Shown here in pieces: positions 1-7,982 of a stretch of 42,163 nt of DNA. Origin of the DNA: Phyllobacteriaceae bacterium (GTDB lineage Bacteria; Pseudomonadota; Alphaproteobacteria; Rhizobiales; Rhizobiaceae); assembly GCA_029279965.1 (NCBI GenBank), contig JAJUHJ010000014.1:1-42163 (forward strand). The letters run 5' to 3'. The translations under genes were made by a program, and so were the position numbers. How positions within the stretch are numbered: position 1 is the first letter of the stretch; each line of letters starts with the position of its first letter. The notes under the pieces were generated by a model. The model searched no databases. It was not told the origin of the DNA and worked only from the letters and a program-made list of their open reading frames with translations.

Positions 1-619
1 CGCCGGTGCCCATCTTCATCAGAAGCGTGCCGAGAAGGGCGAACAGGAAGATATATTCGACCGCGACACCCATCGGGATGCTGAAGAAGCCCTCCGTGGA
101 CAGAAACAGCGTCGAGGTCAGCCGTGAAATATCGTAGCCGCCGTGGCCGTACTTTCCGGGAACCAGATAACCGAAATACGCATAGGCCAGGGCCACGAGC
201 GACAGGATGAGGAGCGCACGGCCGAGTGTCAGGCGCACGAGGACCATGGAAGCGACCAGCAGGGCAAGGAAGACGACCTGGTCCATCTGCGTGGCGATGG
301 ACCCGCGCATGACGATGTCCAGATAAAAGTGCCAGAGATAAGGCCCTGGCACTGCGGCGACGATGGCCAGCAGATAACAAGCCATCCGCGCCGTGCGTGA
401 CGGCATCTGAAGTGCCACGCCGGCAAGGCCGGCCGCCGCGACCGCCGAGAAAAACATGGACCGCAGAAGCAGCGCGGTCACGCCGCCATAGTAGGCACCG
501 TAGATCACCAGTCCAGTGATACAAACGGCAAGAAGCGAATAAAGAAGCGACACGATCGTCGCTTCCTTTTCACCGGCCACATTCCACGGCAGTCGCAGCA
601 TCGTCAGCACGTCAGGCAT
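1..619 (-). CDS. TAXI-type TRAP transporter fused permease, N-terminal part (runs off left edge)
   Basis: Translating the minus strand from the ATG at 617-619 gives an open frame of 206 codons with no stop before the window edge. The product begins MPDVLTMLRLPW and shows about five hydrophobic membrane segments, followed by the stretch STEGFFSIPMGVAVEYIFLF, typical of the fused small-plus-large permease of TAXI TRAP transporters. These inner-membrane proteins move a substrate delivered by the periplasmic TAXI binding protein using an ion gradient. The start lies 20 bases after the stop of the TAXI binding-protein gene, so the two form an operon. The C-terminal DctM-like part lies outside the window. 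The substrate cannot be told from sequence. Confidence 0.85.
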   Translation of the reverse strand, partial: MPDVLTMLRLPWNVAGEKEATIVSLLYSLLAVCITGLVIYGAYYGGVTALLLRSMFFSAVAAAGLAGVALQMPSRTARMACYLLAIVAAVPGPYLWHFYLDIVMRGSIATQMDQVVFLALLVASMVLVRLTLGRALLILSLVALAYAYFGYLVPGKYGHGGYDISRLTSTLFLSTEGFFSIPMGVAVEYIFLFALLGTLLMKMGTG

Positions 620-639
620 TCCGCTCTTGCGTTACAGGT

Positions 640-1569
640 TTACTGGCCCGCTTCATCAAAGTAGCGCTGGGCACCGGGATGAAGATCGATCGGGGTGTTC
701 GGTGCAGTGTCGACGGCGATCTCCGCCGCCTGGGGATGCACCTGCGCCAGCGTATCCAGATTGTCGAAGATTGCCTTGGTGATCTGGTAGATCGTCTCTT
801 CCGAAGCATCCTGGCTCGTAAAGAGGGTCGCCGGATCATTGATGACTGTCACCGGCTCGTCCTGCCCGTCGTAGGTCCCCGGCTTGATCTCATGCATCTG
901 GTAGAACGGATATTCTTCCAGCATGCCCTCCACCCGGTCACTCTCCACGGGGATGAGGCGCATGTCGCGCTGGGCGGCAAGATCGATCAGCGCAGCGGTC
1001 GGCGCGCCGGCAAGGACTACAGCCGCATCCACCGTTTCGTTCATCAGCGCGTTGGTGCCCTCTGAGTAGGACAGGAACTGGACGTTCCCCGGATTGAAGA
1101 CCCCGTACGCTTCCAGAATGCGCTGGGCCAGAACCGCAGCGTTCGAACCGGGAGGCCCGAGGCTGATGGTCTTGTCTGCGAGGTCATCGATCGTTTCGAT
1201 GCCGGTGTCGGCGGTCGTGGCGATCTGCAACACGGCAGGATAAAGGTAGGCCATGCCTGAAACCGGAAGCGCCTCTTCGAAGGGGCCCTCTCCGACAGAC
1301 GCCTCGTAAAGCGTGGATGAGGAGGAGAAACCGAAGGTCATCTGGTCGGCTGCAACGCGTCGTATATTTTCCACCGATGCGCCGGTCACCTCCGCGCGGG
1401 CTGTCGTTTCGGGCATGTTCTGATTGATGATTTCAGCCATCCCGGCACCAATCACATAGAACAGGCCGCCCGTGCCGCCTGTGCCGATGGAAACACGCTC
1501 CTGCGCAACGGCAGGCCCTGCAAGCGCGGCAGCAAGCCCCGCGGTGGCAAGGAGTTTGAACAGTTTCAT
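640..1569 (-). CDS. TAXI family TRAP transporter solute-binding protein
   Basis: A 309-residue periplasmic binding protein. The first 22 residues form a Sec signal peptide (MKLFKLLATAG, hydrophobic core, likely cleavage after PAVA), followed by VSIGTGGTGGLFYVIGAGMA, the hallmark start of the TAXI (TRAP-associated extracytoplasmic immunogenic) family. I chose the ATG at 1569 over an in-frame one at 1605 because it gives a proper signal peptide, has a strong GGGAGG ribosome site just upstream, and does not overlap the regulator gene. It lies between a TetR regulator (33 bases upstream) and the fused permease gene. TAXI proteins often bind small carboxylates or amino acids, but the ligand here is unknown. 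Confidence 0.9.
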   Translation of the reverse strand: MKLFKLLATAGLAAALAGPAVAQERVSIGTGGTGGLFYVIGAGMAEIINQNMPETTARAEVTGASVENIRRVAADQMTFGFSSSSTLYEASVGEGPFEEALPVSGMAYLYPAVLQIATTADTGIETIDDLADKTISLGPPGSNAAVLAQRILEAYGVFNPGNVQFLSYSEGTNALMNETVDAAVVLAGAPTAALIDLAAQRDMRLIPVESDRVEGMLEEYPFYQMHEIKPGTYDGQDEPVTVINDPATLFTSQDASEETIYQITKAIFDNLDTLAQVHPQAAEIAVDTAPNTPIDLHPGAQRYFDEAGQ

Positions 1570-1601
1570 TTGAAACCTCCCTTTGCTCGATCGATGTTTC
1601 G

Positions 1602-2270
1602 TCATTCTGCGGCCTGCCGAGCTTCGGCCGCGAGGCTGCGGAAGCTGGCATAGCTCGCCTCCACAATCTGGTTAATTGCGGTCTCGCGGTCCGTGCCCTC
1701 GACCGCGCCGTCCGAAAGACGCGTCACACGCTCCGGATTGATCAGTGCGTAATAAAGCGCACCCAGAAGAAACTGGCTGCGCCATATCAGCCCTTCGCGG
1801 GATGCGCCCGGCACGCATTCTGCGATGGCTTCCAGAAATGCGCGGCTGGTTGCATCGAACGCGCCGGCGATGATGGCGCGTGCGTCCTGGTTGCCTTCAG
1901 CAGAAAGCACGGCGCGCATCCGCGTGAACTCCGCCCCGCCGCCATCATGCTCAGATGACGAGGAAAACGCCGGCAGGACATAGGCCCGCAGAATGGCCAT
2001 GAGGCGCTCGTCAGGGTTCTGAATGCGACGCGCCTCCCCGAGCAATTCCATGCGGCGGTGGTTCATAGGCGCGGTATGCCGCTCATACACTTCACGCAAC
2101 AGGTTGGCCTTGGAGCCGAAATGATAAGTCAGGCTGCCGACATTGGCATTGGCGGCCTTGGCAATTCCACGCATGGAAACCGCGCTGTAGCCGTTGTGCG
2201 AAAACAGCCTCGCCGCCGCTTCAAGCAGCGCTTCCCTGACATTGCCCTGTCGCGTGCTCATATTTCTCAT
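1602..2270 (-). CDS. TetR/AcrR family transcriptional regulator
   Basis: A 222-residue protein with an N-terminal TetR helix-turn-helix (about residues 10-58; ARLFSHNGYSAVSMRGIAKA then GSLTYHFGSKANLLREVY) and an alanine-rich C-terminal ligand-binding domain. It is the first gene of the minus-strand unit that continues into the TAXI binding protein and permease, so it probably controls that transporter in response to its substrate or a metabolite. Two in-frame ATGs are possible (2270 and 2261). A perfect 10-base palindrome at 2291-2300 just upstream is a candidate autoregulatory operator. The ligand is unknown. Confidence 0.88.
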   Translation of the reverse strand: MRNMSTRQGNVREALLEAAARLFSHNGYSAVSMRGIAKAANANVGSLTYHFGSKANLLREVYERHTAPMNHRRMELLGEARRIQNPDERLMAILRAYVLPAFSSSSEHDGGGAEFTRMRAVLSAEGNQDARAIIAGAFDATSRAFLEAIAECVPGASREGLIWRSQFLLGALYYALINPERVTRLSDGAVEGTDRETAINQIVEASYASFRSLAAEARQAAE

Positions 2271-2290
2271 TCGATCAATTCTCTTGTTCG

Positions 2291-2300
2291 TTTGTACAAA
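2291..2300. promoter_or_regulatory. Candidate TetR operator palindrome
   Basis: TTTGTACAAA is a perfect palindrome 20 bases upstream of the TetR regulator start, in the divergent region between that gene and the M3 peptidase. Position and symmetry fit an autoregulatory TetR site, but 10 bases is short and the flanks are not symmetric. Confidence 0.35.
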
Positions 2301-2460
2301 TAAATTGGGCGAGTCAACACCAAACCGTCAATTCGCCTGCCACCAGTGGGGAACGACAGACCTCCCGTCGCACCCTCAGCCGAGCTTGCGTCACCCGGTC
2401 CACGCCCTTACATCGAAGCTGCTGCTGTTTCGGTCACCTTCCTGCCCATTCGAGGTTTTC

Positions 2461-4518
2461 ATGGATTCCACGCCTTCTTCCGCCGATCTTCTGGCTGGCC
2501 CTCTCACGATGTGGAACGGCCCTTTGGGGCTTCCTGCTTTCGACAGGATTGAAGATTCCGCTTTTGCGGCGGCGTTCGATGCCGCATTCGCAGCGCATGA
2601 AGCCGAGATCGCTGCCATTGCCGAAGATGGAGATGCTGCAACTGTTGAGAACACACTGGTTGCATTGGAGCTTTCCGGCGATGCGCTATCGCGCGTGTCC
2701 GCTATTTTCTGGTGTCGGGCGGGTGCGCATACGAACGAGACGATCCAAAAGCTGGAGCGCGAAATCTCACCGCGCATGGCACGTCACTTTTCGCGCATTT
2801 TCATGAACGACGCGCTCTTCCACCGCATCGACACTCTCTATGAAGCCCGCGAAGCGCTTGGCCTCGATAATGAAACAGCGCGCGTGCTGGAAAAGACCTG
2901 GAAGCGGTTCGTGCGCGGCGGCGCAAAGCTCGATGTCGACGGAAAAGCACGTCTGGCCAGCATAAACGAGCAGCTTGCCGAACTCGGCGCCCGTTTCGGG
3001 CAGAATGTTCTCGCCGATGAAAGCAAATGGGCGCTCTTCCTCGACGAGGCGGACCTTGCCGGCTTGCCCGCTTCACTCAAGAGCGCGATGGCCGAAGCGG
3101 CTCAGTCGCGCGGACAGGCGGGGCGTTATGCCGTCACGCTCTCGCGTTCCATTGCCGAGCCGTTCCTCACTCTTTCTGCGCGCCGCGACTTGCGCGAGAC
3201 GGTGCTCAACGCCTTCGTCCGCCGTGGTGAGAACGAAGGCGAGACGAACAATACCGACATTGTGCGCCAGACGCTCGAATTGCGGGCGGAGAAGGCGCGA
3301 CTGCTCGGATACGAAAACTATGCCGCCTACAAGCTTGACGACACGATGGCCAAGACGGCTGACGCTGTGATGGAGCTGCTGCGACCCGTGTGGGACAAGG
3401 CGCGTGAAAAGGCGTCCGCGGACGAGAAGGAGTTGCAGCGCATCGCGGCTGAAGAGGGCAACAATCACTCGATTGCCGCATGGGACTGGCGTTACTACGC
3501 GGAAAAACTCAGGGAAGAGCGCTTCAACTTCGATGAGGGCGCGCTGGAGCCCTATCTGGCGCTGGAAAACGTGATTGCCGCTGCCTTCGACGTTGCCAGC
3601 CGTTTGTTCGGCGTCGTTTTCGAGGAGCAGCGGGGGATTGCGGCCTGGCACGAGGATGTGCGGGTCTTCAAGGTCAAGAACGCAGACGGGACGGATCGAG
3701 GCATCTTCCTTGCCGACTATTTCAACCGTTCCTCAAAGCGTTCGGGCGCCTGGATGAGCGCGCTGCAGCAGGGCCACAAGCTCGGCGGTGGCGAGAAGCC
3801 CATCATCTACAATGTGATGAATTTCGCCAAACCGCCCAAAGGAAAGCCGGCGCTGCTTTCCGTTGACGACGCGCGCACGCTCTTCCACGAATTCGGCCAC
3901 GCGCTGCACGGGCTGTTGAGCGAAGCCGCCTGGCCATCGATCGCCGGAACGTCCGTTGCTCGTGATTTCGTCGAACTGCCCTCGCAGCTTTTCGAGCATT
4001 GGCTTACCGTTCCGCAGGTGCTTCAAAAACATGCCCGGCACATTGAGACAGGTGATCCCATGCCGGAGGCGCTGGTGGAGAAGATGCGCGCGGCACGAAA
4101 TTTCAACGCCGGGTTTGCTACGGTCGAATTCGCCGCTTCGGCTTTGGTCGACATGGCCTACCACGCTCGCCACGACGCGCCCGAAGACCCAATGAAGTTC
4201 GAAGCGGAAGTGCTGGAAGAACTGGGCAAGCCTGCGGCCATTCCCATGCGCCACCGCACCCCGCATTTTCTTCACATCTTCGCCGGTGACGGATATTCGG
4301 CCGGATATTATTCCTACATGTGGTCCGAAGTTCTGGACGCCGACGCATTCCAGGCGTTTCAGGAAGCCGGCGATCCGTTCGCCACCGAAACGGCTGAAAA
4401 TCTGCGCCGGCACATTTATTCCGCAGGCGGCAGCGCAGACCCGGAAGATCTCTACAAAGCCTTCCGCGGGCGGCTTCCCAGCCCCGAGGCAATGATGGTG
4501 AAAAAAGGCCTGGCGTGA
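2461..4518 (+). CDS. M3 family metallopeptidase (oligopeptidase A / dipeptidyl carboxypeptidase type)
   Basis: A 685-residue cytoplasmic zinc peptidase that degrades short peptides, including those released by protein turnover or signal-peptide breakdown. The zinc-binding motif HEFGH lies at residues 476-480 (LFHEFGHALHG), with the M3 downstream region DFVELPSQLFEHW supplying the third ligand context. Length matches OpdA/Dcp enzymes (about 680). The open frame extends upstream to 2194, but I chose the ATG at 2461: it has CGAGG seven bases ahead and gives the usual family N-terminus ending in GPLGLPAFD. There is no signal peptide. The gene stands alone, divergent from TetR and convergent with MarR. 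OpdA and Dcp cannot be separated confidently. Confidence 0.92.
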   Translation: MDSTPSSADLLAGPLTMWNGPLGLPAFDRIEDSAFAAAFDAAFAAHEAEIAAIAEDGDAATVENTLVALELSGDALSRVSAIFWCRAGAHTNETIQKLEREISPRMARHFSRIFMNDALFHRIDTLYEAREALGLDNETARVLEKTWKRFVRGGAKLDVDGKARLASINEQLAELGARFGQNVLADESKWALFLDEADLAGLPASLKSAMAEAAQSRGQAGRYAVTLSRSIAEPFLTLSARRDLRETVLNAFVRRGENEGETNNTDIVRQTLELRAEKARLLGYENYAAYKLDDTMAKTADAVMELLRPVWDKAREKASADEKELQRIAAEEGNNHSIAAWDWRYYAEKLREERFNFDEGALEPYLALENVIAAAFDVASRLFGVVFEEQRGIAAWHEDVRVFKVKNADGTDRGIFLADYFNRSSKRSGAWMSALQQGHKLGGGEKPIIYNVMNFAKPPKGKPALLSVDDARTLFHEFGHALHGLLSEAAWPSIAGTSVARDFVELPSQLFEHWLTVPQVLQKHARHIETGDPMPEALVEKMRAARNFNAGFATVEFAASALVDMAYHARHDAPEDPMKFEAEVLEELGKPAAIPMRHRTPHFLHIFAGDGYSAGYYSYMWSEVLDADAFQAFQEAGDPFATETAENLRRHIYSAGGSADPEDLYKAFRGRLPSPEAMMVKKGLA

Positions 4519-4550
4519 TTTGGTCGCGCTTGCAGGTTCTTCCCAAGTAC

Positions 4551-5042
4551 CTATTCCGCGAGCTTCCAAAGCAGGGGCAGCAGCATCTCCCGACCGCCGG
4601 GCCCGAGCTTGCGCGCCAGTCTCTCCTCATGCTCCCCCTGCAATTCCAGCGCCTGATCGAGAAGCACCTTTCCCTCGCGCGTCAGGTAAAGCGCGTAGGA
4701 GCGGCGGTCATGCTCGGACGGATGACGGACTATGAGATTCCGCTTTTGCAGCTCGTCCGCCATGTTGACGAAATTGGTGCGCTGAATCCCGAGCGCTGCG
4801 CTTATTTCGGATTGGTTGAGACCGGGATTGCGATCGATGATGATGAGCACTGAAAAATATGCCGGCCGCAGGCCGACCGTCTCCAGCGAACGGATAAAAT
4901 CCTCGAAGATGGTGAGTTGCGCACGGCGCAGGGCGTAGCCGATAAAATCGGGCAGAGAGCCAAGATCGACGTTTTTTGAAGACGTCTCCTCGCGCCCGCC
5001 GCCACCGGTTTCTGCGGGAACCGCTTCGTCATGCGCCGCCAT
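4551..5042 (-). CDS. MarR family regulator of the hydroxycinnamate locus (CouR/FerR-like)
   Basis: A 163-residue protein with a MarR winged helix: recognition region NQSEISAALGIQRTNFVNMA at about residues 75-95, and the wing motif EHDRRSYALYLT. It starts 6 bases after the feruloyl-CoA synthase stop, so it is co-transcribed with that gene. MarR proteins next to hydroxycinnamoyl-CoA ligases (CouR in Rhodopseudomonas and Rhodococcus, FerC/FerR types) are repressors released by the CoA thioester. By analogy this one should bind the two TGTTAT-N5-ATAAC sites at 6948-6964 and 7062-7078. That assignment is inference from context. Confidence 0.85.
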   Translation of the reverse strand: MAAHDEAVPAETGGGGREETSSKNVDLGSLPDFIGYALRRAQLTIFEDFIRSLETVGLRPAYFSVLIIIDRNPGLNQSEISAALGIQRTNFVNMADELQKRNLIVRHPSEHDRRSYALYLTREGKVLLDQALELQGEHEERLARKLGPGGREMLLPLLWKLAE

Positions 5043-5048
5043 AAATGT

Positions 5049-6911
5049 CTATCTCCCGCGCTCGATAATCAGGATGCGCTCGTCGGGCGTTTCGGCATAC
5101 AGCGCCTCGACGTCCGCAGCACGCCGATCCAGCACTGCCCGCTGATTGATGGAACCCTTGTCCGTAACTTCGCCGGCGTCGATCGATGGCGGCGTGTCGA
5201 GCAGGATTGCTCTCATGACGCGCGTGGAAGAGCCGCCGGGGAGACGGGCAAGGTCATCCAGATGTGCCTTGATCGCTTGTCGCACAACCGAATGGCCAAC
5301 GATCTCCGAAAGCGTGGCGTCGTTTGAAAGATCGCTCGTCAACCGGCAGCATTCCTGCGGATCGACAATGACAAGCGCGGTGAGATAGTCGCGATTGACC
5401 GCCGCCAGGACCACGTCACGGATGAGCGGTGCGCACCGGGCGATGATGCGCGCGCGCAACGGGCCCACGCTCACCCAGGTGCCGCTTGCCAGCTTGAAAT
5501 CCTCGGAGATGCGGCCATCAAAGACAAAGCCGTCCTGCGGGTGTTCTTCATCGACGAACTTCACCGCGTCTCCGAAGCAATAATAGCCTTCCTCATCGAA
5601 GGAGGCAGCGGTCTTGTCCGGCTCGCGCCAATAGCCGGGCGTCACGTTGGGACCCTTCACCCGCGCTTCCAGCTTACCATCGACGGGAACGAGCTTCAGG
5701 CGGTTGCCGGGCACGGGAACCCCGACACGCCCGGAAGCGGAGGTATGCGGTGTGCAACTCAGCGAAAAAGGCGCGGTCTCGGTCGCACCAAGGCCGGTGA
5801 GGATGGGAATGCGCGCGCCGATCGTTTCAACGGCAAGGTCATCAAGTGCGCTCCAGACGTGAGGAGAAAGACCGGCACCGGCAAAGAACAGCGCCTGCAC
5901 CCGCGAGAAGAATCGCTCCCTGAGTTCACGTTCCTCTTTGAGAAATGGCACCAACTCCTCATAGCCCTTGGGCACATTGAAATAGATGGTCGGCGCGATC
6001 TCACGCAGATTCCTTACAGTGGCGTCGATCTTCTGCGGCGTGGGCAGCCCGTCATCTATGTAGAGAGAGCCCCCATTGTAGAGCACCAGCCCGACATTGT
6101 GGTTGCCGCCGAAGGTGTGGTTCCACGGCAACCAGTCGATGATGGTGGGGCCGTCCTTGAGAAAGGTGAGCGCGTAGCGCAGCATCTCCTGGTTGGAGGT
6201 CAGCATCCGCTGGGTGGTGATCACCGCCTTTGGGCCGCCGGTCGAGCCCGATGTCATCAGGAATTTTACGATCGTGTCCGGCCCTATGGCGGCGCGCGCA
6301 TTGTCCAGGGCCGGGCCCGGCTTGCCAGCCGCCATGAGCGTCGAAAGCTCAAGCGCCTCGCGTCCTTTCGGCGCGATGCTGGAGTAAACGGTTGGAGCGC
6401 CCGCCGGCCAGACCGCATCGAGCGCACCTGAAAACGCTGCGCCATCGGCCGCGAAGACGAGCCCCGGCGTAATCAGCTTGAAGATGTGCTTCAGCTTTCC
6501 GTAATCGGAGGAAATGAGCGAATAGGCAGGCGAGATGGGGCTGTGGGGCACGCCGATATACATGGATGCGAATGCCATCAGCATGTGATCGATGCCGTTG
6601 CCGGACAGGATCGCCAGAGGCCGATCCTGCGAGAGCCCGAAGGGCAACAGCGCGGAACCCAGGCGGCGAACGGCGTCAAGCGTCTCGCCATAAGTGATCT
6701 TTCGCCAGCCCCCGTCCTGGCGCTCCGCCATAAACACCTTGTCCGGCGTTTGCTCTGCCCAGAACTCGAGACGCTCGCACATGGAGGCGGCATAAGACGG
6801 AAGCGGATTGACTGGCGTGACAAGGATCGCGCCGTCGCCGCGGCGTTCCATCGTGATTTCGAGATCGCCGAAGGGAACATCCCGGAACGGGCTCGATGTG
6901 CGCTCACCCAT
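5049..6911 (-). CDS. fcs: Feruloyl-CoA synthase (hydroxycinnamate CoA ligase)
   Basis: A 620-residue ATP-dependent acid:CoA ligase of the ANL superfamily, predicted to activate ferulate, p-coumarate or caffeate. Visible motifs: the phosphate-binding loop TSGSTGGPK at about 220-228; the A5 region TGLGATETAP; DGRISEDFKLASGTWVSVG in the hinge, characteristic of feruloyl-CoA synthases; and DKGSINQ at 584-590 with the C-terminal catalytic lysine (K585). The start has GGGAGGAGAA upstream. A MarR gene follows 6 bases later, and a crotonase gene diverges from it across a shared regulatory region with two inverted repeats. The enzyme class is secure; the exact hydroxycinnamate preference is not readable from sequence. 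Confidence 0.9.
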   Translation of the reverse strand: MGERTSSPFRDVPFGDLEITMERRGDGAILVTPVNPLPSYAASMCERLEFWAEQTPDKVFMAERQDGGWRKITYGETLDAVRRLGSALLPFGLSQDRPLAILSGNGIDHMLMAFASMYIGVPHSPISPAYSLISSDYGKLKHIFKLITPGLVFAADGAAFSGALDAVWPAGAPTVYSSIAPKGREALELSTLMAAGKPGPALDNARAAIGPDTIVKFLMTSGSTGGPKAVITTQRMLTSNQEMLRYALTFLKDGPTIIDWLPWNHTFGGNHNVGLVLYNGGSLYIDDGLPTPQKIDATVRNLREIAPTIYFNVPKGYEELVPFLKEERELRERFFSRVQALFFAGAGLSPHVWSALDDLAVETIGARIPILTGLGATETAPFSLSCTPHTSASGRVGVPVPGNRLKLVPVDGKLEARVKGPNVTPGYWREPDKTAASFDEEGYYCFGDAVKFVDEEHPQDGFVFDGRISEDFKLASGTWVSVGPLRARIIARCAPLIRDVVLAAVNRDYLTALVIVDPQECCRLTSDLSNDATLSEIVGHSVVRQAIKAHLDDLARLPGGSSTRVMRAILLDTPPSIDAGEVTDKGSINQRAVLDRRAADVEALYAETPDERILIIERGR

Positions 6912-6947
6912 GCAAGTTCTCCTCCCTGCGCAATGTAGCCCCCCTAC

Positions 6948-6964
6948 TGTTATAGCTCATAACA
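6948..6964. promoter_or_regulatory. Putative MarR operator 1 at the feruloyl-CoA synthase promoter
   Basis: TGTTATAGCTCATAACA has two perfect 6-base arms (TGTTAT/ATAACA) around 5 bases. On the minus strand the site covers a possible -10 (TATAAC, 6949-6954) that follows a TTGATC-like -35 (6970-6975), so binding would block transcription of the synthase-MarR operon. A second copy lies at 7062-7078. Confidence 0.6.
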
Positions 6965-7061
6965 TATCGGATCAAGGAATCCATTTTCAGACCGCTGCCG
7001 CGCGCTCGATATCCTTTAACGGCCGGGCATGGCCACGGCGCGGGAGCGGAACCTTTCATAC

Positions 7062-7078
7062 TGTTATTGTCTATAACT
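7062..7078. promoter_or_regulatory. Putative MarR operator 2 at the crotonase-TRAP-amidohydrolase promoter
   Basis: TGTTATTGTCTATAACT repeats the TGTTAT-N5-ATAAC design of operator 1, with centres 114 bases apart and one mismatch in the outer base. It overlaps a possible plus-strand -10 (TATAAC, 7072-7077). The -35 region is weak. Two matching sites, one per divergent promoter, fit joint repression by the MarR protein encoded at 4551-5042. Confidence 0.6.
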
Positions 7079-7121
7079 AACATCTGCGGTAATCTCCATT
7101 CTTCCGAGAGGTGAGGTTGCA

Positions 7122-7904
7122 ATGAACGAAATATCCGCCACTGACGATGTGCTTTCGGTCCGCGTGGAGGATGACGTCGCTTATCTCTGCCTGACACGCA
7201 CGGAAAAACAGAATGCACTGAACGATCAGGTGATTTCGGCACTCGACCGGTTCTTTTCAAACCCGGATAAGGCGGTACGCGTGGTGGTGCTGTCGGGAGC
7301 AGGCAAACATTTTTCTGCGGGCCTAGATCTTGGCGAGCATGTCGAACGTAGCGCGGCTGAAACCATGCATCATTCGCGCAATTGGCACCGCATCATGGAT
7401 CTCATCCAGTACGGTGGGCTGCCGGTGGTTGCCGCGCTTCATGGCGGGGTTATCGGCGGCGGGCTGGAACTGGCAGCGGCGGCCCATGTGCGCGTGGCGG
7501 AAAAGTCGACCTTTTTCCAATTGCCGGAGGGCAAGCGCGGCATCTTCGTGGGTGGAGGCGCGTCGGTACGGGTCGGGCGCATTCTGGGCGCCGACCGTAT
7601 GACGGAAATGATGCTGACCGGGCGCAAATACACCGGCGAAGAGGGGCTCGCGCTCGGGCTGGCGCATTACTGCGTGGATGATGGAGAGGCGCTCGCCAGG
7701 GCTGGAGAACTTGCCCGGCAGATTGCCTCCAATGCACCGCTTTCCAACCACCTCATCATCCAGAGCCTGTCGCGGATCGATGACATGTCGCGCAGCGACG
7801 GGTTTTTCACCGAAAGTCTGTGCGCGGCACTCTCCGTTTCGAGCGAAGACGCACGGGAGGGACTGATGGCGTTTCTGGAGAAGCGGTCGCCGCGCTTCAG
7901 CTAA
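7122..7904 (+). CDS. Crotonase / enoyl-CoA hydratase family protein (candidate hydroxycinnamoyl-CoA hydratase)
   Basis: A 260-residue crotonase. The oxyanion-hole elements are GKHFSAGLDL (61-70) and HGGVIGGGLELAAAA (107-121). E116 and E136 align with the two catalytic glutamates of rat enoyl-CoA hydratase (E144, E164), which supports true hydratase chemistry. Divergent from feruloyl-CoA synthase, it should add water to feruloyl- or coumaroyl-CoA. It might instead be a hydratase-lyase releasing vanillin, but no aldehyde dehydrogenase lies nearby and a CouO-like hydrolase ends the operon, which favours the beta-keto (deacetylation) route. GAGAGGTGAGG precedes the ATG. It heads the operon with dctPQM and the amidohydrolase. 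Confidence 0.85.
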   Translation: MNEISATDDVLSVRVEDDVAYLCLTRTEKQNALNDQVISALDRFFSNPDKAVRVVVLSGAGKHFSAGLDLGEHVERSAAETMHHSRNWHRIMDLIQYGGLPVVAALHGGVIGGGLELAAAAHVRVAEKSTFFQLPEGKRGIFVGGGASVRVGRILGADRMTEMMLTGRKYTGEEGLALGLAHYCVDDGEALARAGELARQIASNAPLSNHLIIQSLSRIDDMSRSDGFFTESLCAALSVSSEDAREGLMAFLEKRSPRFS

Positions 7905-7982
7905 CCGCACGAGAACGAACACGCTTTCCCGCAAGAAGAGGCGTAAGCTCCTGGCGGGTGAGAAAACAAGGGAGGAATTGCA

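Noticed and set aside
5541-6431. A 296-codon plus-strand frame opposite feruloyl-CoA synthase
   Set aside because: It is antisense to conserved ligase motifs, with no domain and no promoter context.
7905-7982. Possible CCCGC/GCGGG hairpin between the crotonase and dctP genes
   Set aside because: The stem is short and interrupted, there is no T-run, and it lies within an operon.
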